DNA of 64,000 nt, taken from the NCBI GenBank assembly GCA_014584345.1, contig JACTNB010000033.1, positions 333,849 through 397,848 of the forward strand. The letters run 5' to 3'. Each line of letters starts with the position of its first letter. Position 1 is the stretch's first letter. The translations under genes were made by a program, and so were the position numbers. Under the pieces are notes generated by a model. That model did no database searches. It had not been told where the DNA came from and saw only the letters and a list, made by a program, of their open reading frames with translations. Source of the stretch: Planctomycetota bacterium. Lineage in GTDB: Bacteria > Planctomycetota > Planctomycetia > Planctomycetales > Planctomycetaceae. Below are positions 1 through 11,847 of this stretch, in pieces.

Positions 1-1
1 G

Positions 2-2854
2 CAACCCGAAAAAAGCGAACTCCTGCTGCGGATCGCCAGTGGGGATGACACGCTCGTCATGCCTCCCGTCGATTCGCATCGCAAACCCCTGTCTCCACGG
101 GAAATTGCCCTCGTGCGCCAGTGGATTGCCGAAGGGGCCGAGTGGGGACGGCACTGGTCCTTCGAAAAACCCGTGCGACCGGCAGTGCCGGATCTTGCCC
201 GTCACCCGATTGACGCCTTCATCCGCGCGCGGTTGCGCGAAGCGAAACTCTCCCCTGCCCCACCGGCGGAACCGCATGTGCAGTTGAGACGCGTGACGTT
301 TGATCTGACGGGACTCCCTCCGACACGCGAGGAACTGGACGCGTTTCTGGCGAACCCAACTTCGGACGCCTACGCCGCCGTTGTGGACCGCCTGCTCGGG
401 TCGCCCCATTACGGCGAACGGATGGCGATGTGGTGGCTCGATGCCGCCCGCTATTCCGATACCGACGGGTATCAGCAGGATGCCACCCGTGCCAACTGGC
501 CCTGGCGCGACTGGGTGATCCAATCGTTCAACGACAACAAACCCTACGACCAGTTCACGCTCGAGCAATTCGCTGGTGATCTGCTTCCCGAGGCGACGCC
601 CGAACAGATTCTCGCCACCTGTTTTCATCGCAACCACATGACGAACGGCGAAGGCGGGCGCGATCCCGAGGAATCACGAATCGATTATGTCATTGACCGC
701 GTGAACACCACGGGCACCGTCTGGCTGGGATTGACGCTGGGCTGTTGCCAATGCCACTCGCATAAATTCGACCCGGTCTCTCAGCACGATTACTACAGCC
801 TGTTTGCGTTTTTTAACAGCATCGATGAAGACGGGCGGGCGGGCGGCGGGGCGAAACCCTATCTGAAATACCAATCGCCCCGCACGGCAGAGGTACTCGC
901 CGATGCCCAGCAACTTGTCGAGACGCGCGGCCGGATCGAAGCAGATTTTCGCGCGCGGGCGGAACGTGCATTCGAACCCTGGTTGCAGGCGCGCGTGGAG
1001 GAGGTCAAGCGTGACTTTACCGCCTGGCATCCCGTGCAGGCCCGCCGACTGGAATCCGTGGCGGGCACGCTCTTGCTGCAAGAGACCGATCACGCCATTC
1101 AAACCTCCGGTCCCCTCCCTCGTCAAGACGATTATCGAATCACCTTTCGCCCGGAACTGGACCGGATCACGGGAATTCGCCTGGAGGTATTGCCTCATCC
1201 CACGCATACCGAGGGAAAGCTTTCCCGTGGCGCAAGCGGCGAATTCATTCTGACAAACGTGAAACTTCAGGTGCGTAAACAGGGGAAGTCGCAATTGCGA
1301 GACCTCGATCTGGCCGGCGCGGTGGCCGATCACGAACCCGATGTCAAGGGCCGCAATTACGGCAAGGTGCAAGACACTCTCGACGACGATCCCCGCAATG
1401 GCTGGACCACCGCCGATCACCAGCCCCACGCCCCCCATGTCGCTCTCTTCGCACTGGCCGAACCGCTGATTCTGAGCGAGGACGAAGAATTGATCCTGGT
1501 GCTGTACCACCGCTCGACCGTGGGGGACGCGAACATCGGGCGGTTCCGACTGAGTGTGACGGACCAACCGGGGAACGCAGTGAAATCCCTGGATCCCATG
1601 CCGCTGGAAAGGCTTGCAGAGCATCTCCGCGGCCCCCATCGGGGCAAACCCCTCGATCCCGACCTGAGGTCGCGGATACTGGAACAGTTTCTGGCCGATC
1701 ACGACGACTATCAACAGGCCAAGGCGGAGTTCGACCGCGCGAATCAACAACTGACGGCATTCCGCAAGGCGGCCGGAGAACTGAATGTCATGGTACTGCA
1801 GGAACGGGAAGTGCCGAGGACGACGCATATCCTCAAGCGGGGGGTCTGGGATCAAAAGGGAGATGCAGTCTCCCCCGGATTTCCTGAGGCAATCCTGCCC
1901 CAGTCTGCCGAGTTGTCCCGTACGCGTCTCGATCTGGCCAAATGGCTGGTTTCCCCGGAGAATCCGCTGTCGGCTCGCGTGGTGGTGAATCAACTCTGGC
2001 AACTCTGCTTCGGCTCGGGCCTGGTCCGAACTCCCGATGACTTCGGCCTGCAGGGAGATTTCCCCACGCATCCCGAATTGCTGGACTGGATGGCGCTGGA
2101 GTTGATCGACCACAACTGGGATCTGCAGCACGTTCTCCGCCTGATCGTCACCAGTGAAACGTATCGTCAAAGCAGTACGGCCACCGCCGCACAACTCGAA
2201 CGCGACCCCGAAAATCGATTATGGGGACGCGGCGCGCGTTTCCGCTTGCCAAGTTGGATGATTCGCGATTCCGCCCTGCGCAGCAGTGGACTGCTGGAAC
2301 CGACGCTTGGCGGCCCCCCCGTGTATCCGTATCAGCCTGAAGGGGTGTGGGAGGAAATGTTCATGGGGCGTTTCCGCTACGAACCGAGCCAAGGGACCGC
2401 TCAGTTCCGAAGAACCGTGTATGCGTTCTGGCGTCGCTCGGCTGCCCCCACGTTTCTGTTCGATTCCGCCCAGCGTCGCGTCTGCGAAGTCGGCATGCAT
2501 CGGACCAATACTCCTCTGCACGCCCTCACGCTGATCAACGACCTGACGATGCTGGAAGCCTCCCGCCATCTGGGACACCGCGTACTGACGCAGAAAGCCG
2601 AGCCCTCGGAGCGAATCGCCTGGTTGTTTCAACAGATTACGTCCCGACTGCCGACACCCGCCGAAGGGCAGATCCTGGAGACCCGTCTGCAACAATCGCT
2701 GACCTATTACAACCAACATCCCGACCAGGCTCGACTCCTGTTGAGTTTTGGTCAACCCGAGCAGAAACTGGCCGAGCCGCGTTCCGAACTCGCCGCGTAT
2801 TTCCTGCTGGCAAGCATGATTTTCAATCTGGATGAGGCCATCACCCATGAATAA
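2..2854 (+). CDS. PSD1-type DUF1549/DUF1553 protein, 5' end outside window
   Basis: The frame is open from the first bases, so the N-terminus lies outside the window. The first visible residues, ending in VMPPVDSH and a basic stretch, match the end of a PSCyt1 domain, so a signal peptide and heme site are expected upstream. A DUF1549 domain follows, with the repeated features DAARYSDTDGYQ, GDLLPEATPEQ and QCHSHKFDP. A variable middle and a C-terminal DUF1553 domain follow (NPLSARVVVNQLW, RTNTPLHALTLIND). These are abundant, mostly extracytoplasmic planctomycete proteins of unproven function. Its stop overlaps the start of the next gene, a DUF1501 protein, the usual partner. Family assignment is firm; function is not known. 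Confidence 0.93.
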   Translation, partial: QPEKSELLLRIASGDDTLVMPPVDSHRKPLSPREIALVRQWIAEGAEWGRHWSFEKPVRPAVPDLARHPIDAFIRARLREAKLSPAPPAEPHVQLRRVTFDLTGLPPTREELDAFLANPTSDAYAAVVDRLLGSPHYGERMAMWWLDAARYSDTDGYQQDATRANWPWRDWVIQSFNDNKPYDQFTLEQFAGDLLPEATPEQILATCFHRNHMTNGEGGRDPEESRIDYVIDRVNTTGTVWLGLTLGCCQCHSHKFDPVSQHDYYSLFAFFNSIDEDGRAGGGAKPYLKYQSPRTAEVLADAQQLVETRGRIEADFRARAERAFEPWLQARVEEVKRDFTAWHPVQARRLESVAGTLLLQETDHAIQTSGPLPRQDDYRITFRPELDRITGIRLEVLPHPTHTEGKLSRGASGEFILTNVKLQVRKQGKSQLRDLDLAGAVADHEPDVKGRNYGKVQDTLDDDPRNGWTTADHQPHAPHVALFALAEPLILSEDEELILVLYHRSTVGDANIGRFRLSVTDQPGNAVKSLDPMPLERLAEHLRGPHRGKPLDPDLRSRILEQFLADHDDYQQAKAEFDRANQQLTAFRKAAGELNVMVLQEREVPRTTHILKRGVWDQKGDAVSPGFPEAILPQSAELSRTRLDLAKWLVSPENPLSARVVVNQLWQLCFGSGLVRTPDDFGLQGDFPTHPELLDWMALELIDHNWDLQHVLRLIVTSETYRQSSTATAAQLERDPENRLWGRGARFRLPSWMIRDSALRSSGLLEPTLGGPPVYPYQPEGVWEEMFMGRFRYEPSQGTAQFRRTVYAFWRRSAAPTFLFDSAQRRVCEVGMHRTNTPLHALTLINDLTMLEASRHLGHRVLTQKAEPSERIAWLFQQITSRLPTPAEGQILETRLQQSLTYYNQHPDQARLLLSFGQPEQKLAEPRSELAAYFLLASMIFNLDEAITHE

Positions 2855-4328
2855 GCCCCCCGTTCCCGATTCCGCCACGTTGCCCCGGTTGGATGCTCTG
2901 TTTTCGCAGGCGCGCCGTTATTTTCTCGGACAAGGCGCCGGAGTTAGCTTGGGAGCCCTGGCCCTGGGGCAACTCCAGCAGGCCGCCCGGGCGACGGAGG
3001 CTGCTTCCACACGCGGCCTGCCGGGCCTGCCGCATCACGCGCCGCGCGCCCGCAACGTAATTTACCTGACACAATCGGGCGGCCCGTCGCAGCTTGAATT
3101 ATTCGATGACAAGCCCGGCCTGCGCGAATGGGCCGGCAAGGAACTGCCCGAAAGCGTCAGGCAGGGGCAGCGGTTGACAACCATGACCGCCAATCAGCAA
3201 CAGCTGATCATGCCCGCCCGAACACGCTTTACGCGCCACGGACAAAGCGGAGCGACCATCGGCGAGTGGCTTCCCTACCATGGCCGCGTCGCCGACGATC
3301 TCTGTTTCGTCAAGTCGATGGTGACCGATCAGATTAACCATGCGCCCGCCATGACGAAAATGCTCACCGGACATCAACTCCCGGGACGTCCCAGCCTGGG
3401 AGCCTGGACCAGCTACGGGCTCGGGAGCGAGAATCGGAATCTGCCCGATTATCTGGTACTCATTTCCCGCATGAAACGCCCCAGCGATCAACCCTTGTAC
3501 GACCATTACTGGGGGAGTGGCTTTCTCGCGTCGCGGTATCAGGGGGTCAAGCTCCGCAACGCGCGAGATCCCGTGCTGTATCTGCAAGACCCCGCCGGTC
3601 TCCCCCGCGAACTGCGGCGGAGCATGCTCGATGGGTTGGGCGAGTTGAATCAGTTACGGTTTGACCAGACGGGGGATCCCGAAATCGAGACTCGCATTCG
3701 CCAGTACGAAATGGCCTGGCGCATGCAAACCAGTATCCCCGAACTGGCCGACCTGGCAGACGAGCCGGAATCGACCTTTGAACTTTACGGGCCCGATTCC
3801 CGTCGTCCCGGAAGTTATGCCGCCAACTGTATCCTGGCACGCCGGCTTGTTGAACGAGGCGTGCGGTTCGTACAACTCTTTCATCCAGATTGGGACCATC
3901 ATAGCCGCCTCAGTTCCTGGTGCGTGGCGCGGTGTCGCGATACCGATCAGGCCAGCGCGGCGCTGGTTACGGATCTCAAGCAACGGGGACTGCTCGACGA
4001 GACCCTTGTGTTATGGGGGGGTGAATTCGGGCGGGGCGTGGCTGGCCAGGGGCAATGGGACAGTCCCGAGGGAGGCCGCGATCATCATCCCCGCTGCTTC
4101 ACGATGTGGCTGGCGGGCGGAGGAATTCGGCCCGGTATCACTTACGGCGCGACCGACGAGTTCAGCTACAATGTCGCGGAAAACCCGGTGCATGTCCGCG
4201 ATCTGCACGCCACGTTGCTGCACCTGCTGGGAATTGAACACGATCGCTTTTCCTACCGCTTTCAAGGGCTGGACTTCAAATTAACCGGCGTCGAAGAAAC
4301 ACGGATCGTCCGCGACCTCCTGGCATGA
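2847..4328 (+). CDS. DUF1501 domain protein (sulfatase/phosphatase-like fold)
   Basis: This 493-residue protein belongs to DUF1501, a family related to the alkaline phosphatase/sulfatase superfamily and very common in planctomycetes. The start at 2847 gives an eight-base overlap with the preceding gene, which suggests translational coupling; an ATG at 2832 in the same frame is possible but less economical. The N-terminus carries a twin-arginine-like segment (ARRYFLGQGAG) before a hydrophobic stretch, suggesting export. Family features include YLTQSGGPSQLELFD near the start, VLWGGEFGRG, and DHHPRCFTMWLAGGG with histidines likely to bind metal. It ends in FSYRFQGLDFKLTG, almost identical to the end of the paralogue at 7717. 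Substrate unknown. Confidence 0.92.
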   Translation: MNKPPVPDSATLPRLDALFSQARRYFLGQGAGVSLGALALGQLQQAARATEAASTRGLPGLPHHAPRARNVIYLTQSGGPSQLELFDDKPGLREWAGKELPESVRQGQRLTTMTANQQQLIMPARTRFTRHGQSGATIGEWLPYHGRVADDLCFVKSMVTDQINHAPAMTKMLTGHQLPGRPSLGAWTSYGLGSENRNLPDYLVLISRMKRPSDQPLYDHYWGSGFLASRYQGVKLRNARDPVLYLQDPAGLPRELRRSMLDGLGELNQLRFDQTGDPEIETRIRQYEMAWRMQTSIPELADLADEPESTFELYGPDSRRPGSYAANCILARRLVERGVRFVQLFHPDWDHHSRLSSWCVARCRDTDQASAALVTDLKQRGLLDETLVLWGGEFGRGVAGQGQWDSPEGGRDHHPRCFTMWLAGGGIRPGITYGATDEFSYNVAENPVHVRDLHATLLHLLGIEHDRFSYRFQGLDFKLTGVEETRIVRDLLA

Positions 4329-4489
4329 GGGGGCATTTTGTCGCAGATGCGTCAATGCGGTGTCTGTACAAAATTCTGCGTTGAATTTGCAAGACACATC
4401 CACTTCAATGAATACAATTAAAACGTGGCGATCCTTACGGTGCACTTCATTTCAACCGCATGAACTGAGTAGAAAAACAGGTACGCAAC

Positions 4490-7684
<3,195 letters not shown>

Positions 7685-7716
7685 CTTCACACACCCATTC
7701 CTGCTGGAACATTCCC

Positions 7717-9147
7717 ATGCATCAACTTGCTTCCCGCCGACAATTTTTCACGCAAGGCCGCAACCTGCTGGGTTCGGCAGCATTGGCTTCACTCCTGGGG
7801 GAAAGCCTGGCGGAGGCCGCCGGAGGCAAGGGCCTCGGTCCACAATTCACGCCTCGCGCCAAGCGCGTGATTTACCTGCACATGGTGGGTGGCCCCTCGC
7901 AGATGGACTTGTTCGATTACAAACCGGTAATGCAGGAATGGTACGACAAGGAACTGCCCGAATCGATCCGCATGGGGCAGCGGTTGACCACGATGACCAG
8001 CGGTCAGGCCCGTTTTCCGGTGGCCCCTTCGAAGTTCCAATTCAGCCAGGCAGGTGAATGTGGCCTGTGGATGAATACGCAACTACTCCCCCACCTGGCG
8101 AAAAAGGCAGATGAAATCTGCTGGATTCGAACCATGCACACCGAGGCCATCAACCATGAACCGGCCATTGCAGCCATGCAAACCGGTAACCAGGTGACGG
8201 GGCGGCCATGCCTCGGCTCGTGGGCGTCCTACGGGCTCGGTTCCGATAATGAAAACCTGCCCGCCTTCGTCGTGTTGATCGCCATTCCCAGCAACAGGGA
8301 ACAGGAACAGGCGGTCTCTTCCCGTCTCTGGAGTGCAGGTTATCTCCCCGGTGAACATGCGGGCGTCTCCTTTCGCAGCAAGGGAGACCCGATTCTGTAC
8401 ATCAACAATCCCCCCGGCGTCCCCGATGCGATCCGCAAGCGTTCCATCGACGGCCTCAATCAGCTCAACGCCCTCGGTTACGCCAGCCTGCGCGATCCCG
8501 AAACGGAGACGCGCATCCGGCAATACGAAATGGCCTTTCGCATGCAAGCCAGTGTGCCTGAACTGACCGACCTCAGCCAGGAATCTCAACAGACTTTCGA
8601 ATTATATGGCGAAGAAGCCCGCAAACCGGGCACGTTCGCCAATACGGTGCTGATGGCCCGGCGACTGGCGGAACGGGGTGTACGATTTATTCAGGTGTAT
8701 CACAACAACTGGGACCATCACAGCAACATCGCCAATCGCATGCCGTCCCAATGTAAGGATGTGGATCAGCCCTGTGCCGCTCTCCTGGAAGACCTGAAAC
8801 AGCGAGGCATGCTTGACGACACCCTGATCATCTGGGGTGGCGAATTCGGACGCACGATTTACACCCAGGGCAAACTCTCTCGTGAAAATTACGGCCGAGA
8901 CCATCACCCGCGCTGCTTTTCCATGTGGCTGGCCGGGGGAGGCACCCGCGGCGGGCAGATCTATGGCGAAACGGACGACTTCAGTTACAACATCGTTAAA
9001 GATCCCGTTCACATCCGCGACTTTCACGCCACCATCCTGCAACTGCTGGGGTTCGACCACGAGCGATTTACGTATCGCTTTCAGGGGCTGGATCAACGCC
9101 TGACGGGCGTGCTTCCCGCGCGCGTCATTCCGGAACTACTCTCCTGA
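7717..9147 (+). CDS. DUF1501 domain protein, partner of the preceding PSD1 protein
   Basis: This 476-residue protein is a close paralogue of the one at 2847. Shared landmarks are YLHMVGGPSQMDLFDYKP near residue 50, PESIRMGQRLTTMT, NWDHHSNI, IIWGGEFGRT, DHHPRCFSMWLAGGG and FTYRFQGLDQRLTG at the C-terminus. The N-terminus has a twin-arginine-like signal (SRRQFFTQGRN) followed by a hydrophobic stretch, so export is likely. It follows the 4490 gene with a short gap and no visible terminator, so co-transcription is probable. The two tandem PSD1/DUF1501 pairs look like an old duplication. Enzymatic activity is not established for this family. Confidence 0.93.
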   Translation: MHQLASRRQFFTQGRNLLGSAALASLLGESLAEAAGGKGLGPQFTPRAKRVIYLHMVGGPSQMDLFDYKPVMQEWYDKELPESIRMGQRLTTMTSGQARFPVAPSKFQFSQAGECGLWMNTQLLPHLAKKADEICWIRTMHTEAINHEPAIAAMQTGNQVTGRPCLGSWASYGLGSDNENLPAFVVLIAIPSNREQEQAVSSRLWSAGYLPGEHAGVSFRSKGDPILYINNPPGVPDAIRKRSIDGLNQLNALGYASLRDPETETRIRQYEMAFRMQASVPELTDLSQESQQTFELYGEEARKPGTFANTVLMARRLAERGVRFIQVYHNNWDHHSNIANRMPSQCKDVDQPCAALLEDLKQRGMLDDTLIIWGGEFGRTIYTQGKLSRENYGRDHHPRCFSMWLAGGGTRGGQIYGETDDFSYNIVKDPVHIRDFHATILQLLGFDHERFTYRFQGLDQRLTGVLPARVIPELLS

Positions 9148-9243
9148 TGGCCGTACTCCGCGGAGAATGACGATTCCGCACGAGGGGCGTCGAGCGTCCG
9201 GGAACATCCGACCATCGACCACAACGAACAAGACGCTCCCCAT

Positions 9244-10908
9244 TCACTTGGCAGATTCTCGGCGTTGCTGGCGATGCTGCTGTAACTCGGACCAGCTCCA
9301 TACGCCGCAACGCTCGGCCCACGCTTGCCATAAGCCCTGAAGTTCCTCCAGTTTCTCGGGATGCTTGCCCGCAAGGTTTTGTGTTTCGGTGCGATCCTCC
9401 GCCAGATTGTAGAGTTCCCATTTCTGCCGATGTGTCCGGACTCCCTTCCAGTCCCCTTGGCGAACTCCCTGATTCCCTTCATGTTCCCAGTAGAGCGCCC
9501 GACGCTCTCCGGTTTCGTTGCGGAAGACCGGGACGAGACTCCTCCCTTCTGGCGGGAGAATTTTTTCCCCCGCCCTTTCCCGGGGGTACTCCGCACCAGC
9601 CACTTCCACCAGCGTGGGCATCAGGTCGATCACATGCCCGGGCTGGTGCCGCAATTCTCCCCGAGCTTCGATCCCGGCCGGCCAATGCGCTATCAGAGGC
9701 GTGGCAATCCCTCCTTCATGCGTCGACATCTTGAATTTCCGAAATGGCGTATCGCTGGCGTTGGCCCACTCCAACCCGACACTGGCATAGGAAAGTCCCG
9801 TGCCCAGGGCTGCCCCTGGCCGCCCCCGACTGAAGCCGCCCGGCCCACCTTCCGCCGAACAGCCATTATCCGAAAGGAACAGGATCAGCGTGTTCTCGTA
9901 AACACCAAGGTCCTGCAATTTCTTGACCAGCTTCCCCACATTCTGATCCACGCAATCCACCTGGGCCGCATAAATTTCCATGCGGCGAGCCAGATCGGCC
10001 TGCCTTTCGGGCGGTGTGTTGTCCCAGGCAGCCGCTTCGGAATCGCGTTCGCTCAAGCGTGAGTGCGCGGGCACAAGCCTCTGCTGAAGTTGCCGGGCGA
10101 ACCTCTGTTCACGAATCCGGTCCCAGCCCACATTATAGCGTCCCTGGTAGCGCGCGATATCCGACGGCTTGGCCTGCAGCGGCCAGTGTGGGGCGATGTG
10201 TGCCAGGTACAGAAAAAATGGCCCCGCTTTCCGTTGTACCGTCTGCTCGACCATCTCCAGGGCCCGATCGGTAAACGCGTCCGTCACGTAAAAATCCTCG
10301 GGTAATTCCACGAGTTCGTTATCCCGAGTGAAAAACACATTCGTTCGGACCTGTAAGGTCTCTTTGAAATACACGCCTCCCCCCGAGGGAGTTCCCCAAA
10401 AGCCGGAAAATCCTCGATCGAGCGGCCAGTGTCCGGGTTGGGAACCGACATGCCATTTTCCCGTCATCAGGGTGGCATAACCGGCAGCCTGGAACACTTC
10501 CGCCAGGGTGACGCAGTTTTCATTCAGATACCCCTGATAGCCGGGAAGCCCATCGTTGCCGACCATATGGCCTATGCCCGCCTGATGCGAATACAGGCCT
10601 GTCAACAACGCTGCCCGGGTGGGGCAACAGCGGGACGTGTTATAGAACTGCGTAAACCGCAATCCGCCTGCCGCAAGTCGATCCAGGTGGGGAGTCTCGA
10701 TCTCGCCGCCGTAACATCCAAGATCCGACCAGCCCATGTCATCCGCGAGAACAACCACGATATTGGGCAAGGCCCCTTCTTGAGTTTCAGCTCCCTGGCT
10801 TCGATGGGCCGAACCCGCCAGTGATAGCACCAGTAACACCAGGCAAATCCGTGAGCGGTAGTCAAGCGTGACTGGCCGCGTCGCGCAGCATTCATCCACA
10901 GGCAACAT
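9244..10908 (-). CDS. Sulfatase (arylsulfatase family, formylglycine type)
   Basis: This 554-residue exported sulfatase should hydrolyse sulfate esters, probably of sulfated polysaccharides. The N-terminal catalytic core opens with PNIVVVLADDMGWSDLGCYGG, where the aspartates bind calcium. The active-site signature CCPTRAALLTG has the cysteine in position for conversion to formylglycine. The downstream GKWHVGSQ and FLSDNGCSAEGG segments are typical. A signal peptide precedes the core. The start at 10908 is chosen because GGAGAAGGG lies just upstream; an in-frame extension to 11019 has no such site. It runs towards the DUF1501 gene at 9147, separated by about 96 bases. Sulfatases are numerous in planctomycetes; the substrate here cannot be told. 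Confidence 0.95.
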   Translation of the reverse strand: MLPVDECCATRPVTLDYRSRICLVLLVLSLAGSAHRSQGAETQEGALPNIVVVLADDMGWSDLGCYGGEIETPHLDRLAAGGLRFTQFYNTSRCCPTRAALLTGLYSHQAGIGHMVGNDGLPGYQGYLNENCVTLAEVFQAAGYATLMTGKWHVGSQPGHWPLDRGFSGFWGTPSGGGVYFKETLQVRTNVFFTRDNELVELPEDFYVTDAFTDRALEMVEQTVQRKAGPFFLYLAHIAPHWPLQAKPSDIARYQGRYNVGWDRIREQRFARQLQQRLVPAHSRLSERDSEAAAWDNTPPERQADLARRMEIYAAQVDCVDQNVGKLVKKLQDLGVYENTLILFLSDNGCSAEGGPGGFSRGRPGAALGTGLSYASVGLEWANASDTPFRKFKMSTHEGGIATPLIAHWPAGIEARGELRHQPGHVIDLMPTLVEVAGAEYPRERAGEKILPPEGRSLVPVFRNETGERRALYWEHEGNQGVRQGDWKGVRTHRQKWELYNLAEDRTETQNLAGKHPEKLEELQGLWQAWAERCGVWSWSELQQHRQQRRESAK

Positions 10909-11209
10909 AACCCTTCTCCGATCATTTTCCGCGTGAACAACAGAATGTAGATATGTTAATCCGGAGATCCGCCCAAGGGGAACGCTACGAAGCAGCAGCC
11001 TGGCGTTTTTGGGGACCACGGAGAAAACAATTCCCTGCCAGGTGCCCTGCTTGCATCCGAAACAGAACGAGCCTGTCGCACAGTCGAGCGGCGGGGTGAC
11101 ATACTCTCACGCCGAAGGAGGGCGAGCATGCACATTAGCCCACATTTAGTGGACTGTGACTTGAATGTAGCGACTCAAGCGCGACCCGCTTCCTCACGGG
11201 CGTTGCTAC
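10909..11209. other. Intergenic region upstream of the sulfatase, with a degenerate repeat half-arm
   Basis: No gene is visible in this interval. Its right end (about 11145-11209) contains a degenerate half of the dispersed palindromic element: a GACCCGCTTCCTCACGGGCG stretch at 11183-11202 resembles the right arm of the copy at 34695, including the preceding ACTCAAGCG context. A GCCCACATTT sequence at about 11141 also resembles the left end of the element. The rest presumably holds the sulfatase promoter, which I could not locate. Confidence 0.5.
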
Positions 11210-11454
11210 CCCACATTTCTCACACACTTACGAATGCGGTCAAAGTTGCCACGAAAATGCCTAGAAAACTAGCCGCGCCCGTCAGGAAGCGGGCCAGCCG
11301 GGCAGTTCCTCAATCAGCACTCACTAGACACAATCTTAATCTGGTCAATGCATTGCGACAAACAACACTCCAGTCTGGCCCGTTTCCTGACGGGCGCGGC
11401 TAGTTCATCGAAGTCAGCAAGCTGCTTTAGAGACCCGGGTGAGAAATCCGGGCT
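11210..11454. repeat. Dispersed palindromic element, copy 1 (full length)
   Basis: This 245-base element begins CCCACATTTCTCAC and ends GGTGAGAAATCCGGGCT, so the ends share a nine-base terminal inverted repeat (ATTTCTCAC / GTGAGAAAT). Inside are two 28-base inverted arms at 11269-11296 and 11376-11403, with one mismatch by eye, each starting or ending in CTAG. Each arm can also fold on itself through GCCCG/CGGGC. The layout resembles a MITE or a paired REP (BIME-like) element. It lies between divergent genes. No coding capacity or transposase is seen. Confidence 0.85.
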
Positions 11455-11847
11455 AGCATAAGCCTTCCGAGCCGCATGCGGATTGCGTCTGCGACCAGGT
11501 CATGCAAGCCGTGACTTTCCCCCTGTGGAAAATATCGTGCGCGCTATCATGTCTTTGTGTGCCTAAGGCTCATTGTCCTAAACTCGAAACATGCGACAGG
11601 CAATTGCAGCAAGAAACAGAACGCATGCACACTAAACGGATTGAATTTTCCACAATGTGCAACACACTTATTTTCTTGACTAGGGGCATAAGACTAGAAT
11701 GGACGATTCCAACAGTGTCGCAACGGCACATTGACGGCAGTTGCAATAAAACGGAATATCCATCCCCCCCTTGGGGACTGTTGCCTGCCTGTTCCCCTGC
11801 CTTCCGCGACAACCCGCATCGTCCACACATACTCTGGATACACAACC
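11455..11847. other. Intergenic region upstream of the type I secretion operon
   Basis: About 390 bases with no convincing gene. Base composition becomes more AT-rich from about 11620 to 11710. The frame of the ABC transporter gene is open back to a TTG at 11731, so the true start could lie inside this interval. A TTGACT at about 11677 could serve as a -35 element, but no matching -10 is evident, so no promoter is called. Confidence 0.4.

Noticed and set aside
674..2194. Long minus-strand open frame opposite the first PSD1 gene
   Set aside because: Its translation has no family features and lies wholly over a well-supported gene on the other strand; it is a by-product of GC-rich codon use.
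4381..4418. Promoter before the 4490 gene
   Set aside because: TTGAAT and TTCAAT are spaced 17 bases apart, but both match consensus weakly and the gene may be in one operon with the preceding pair.
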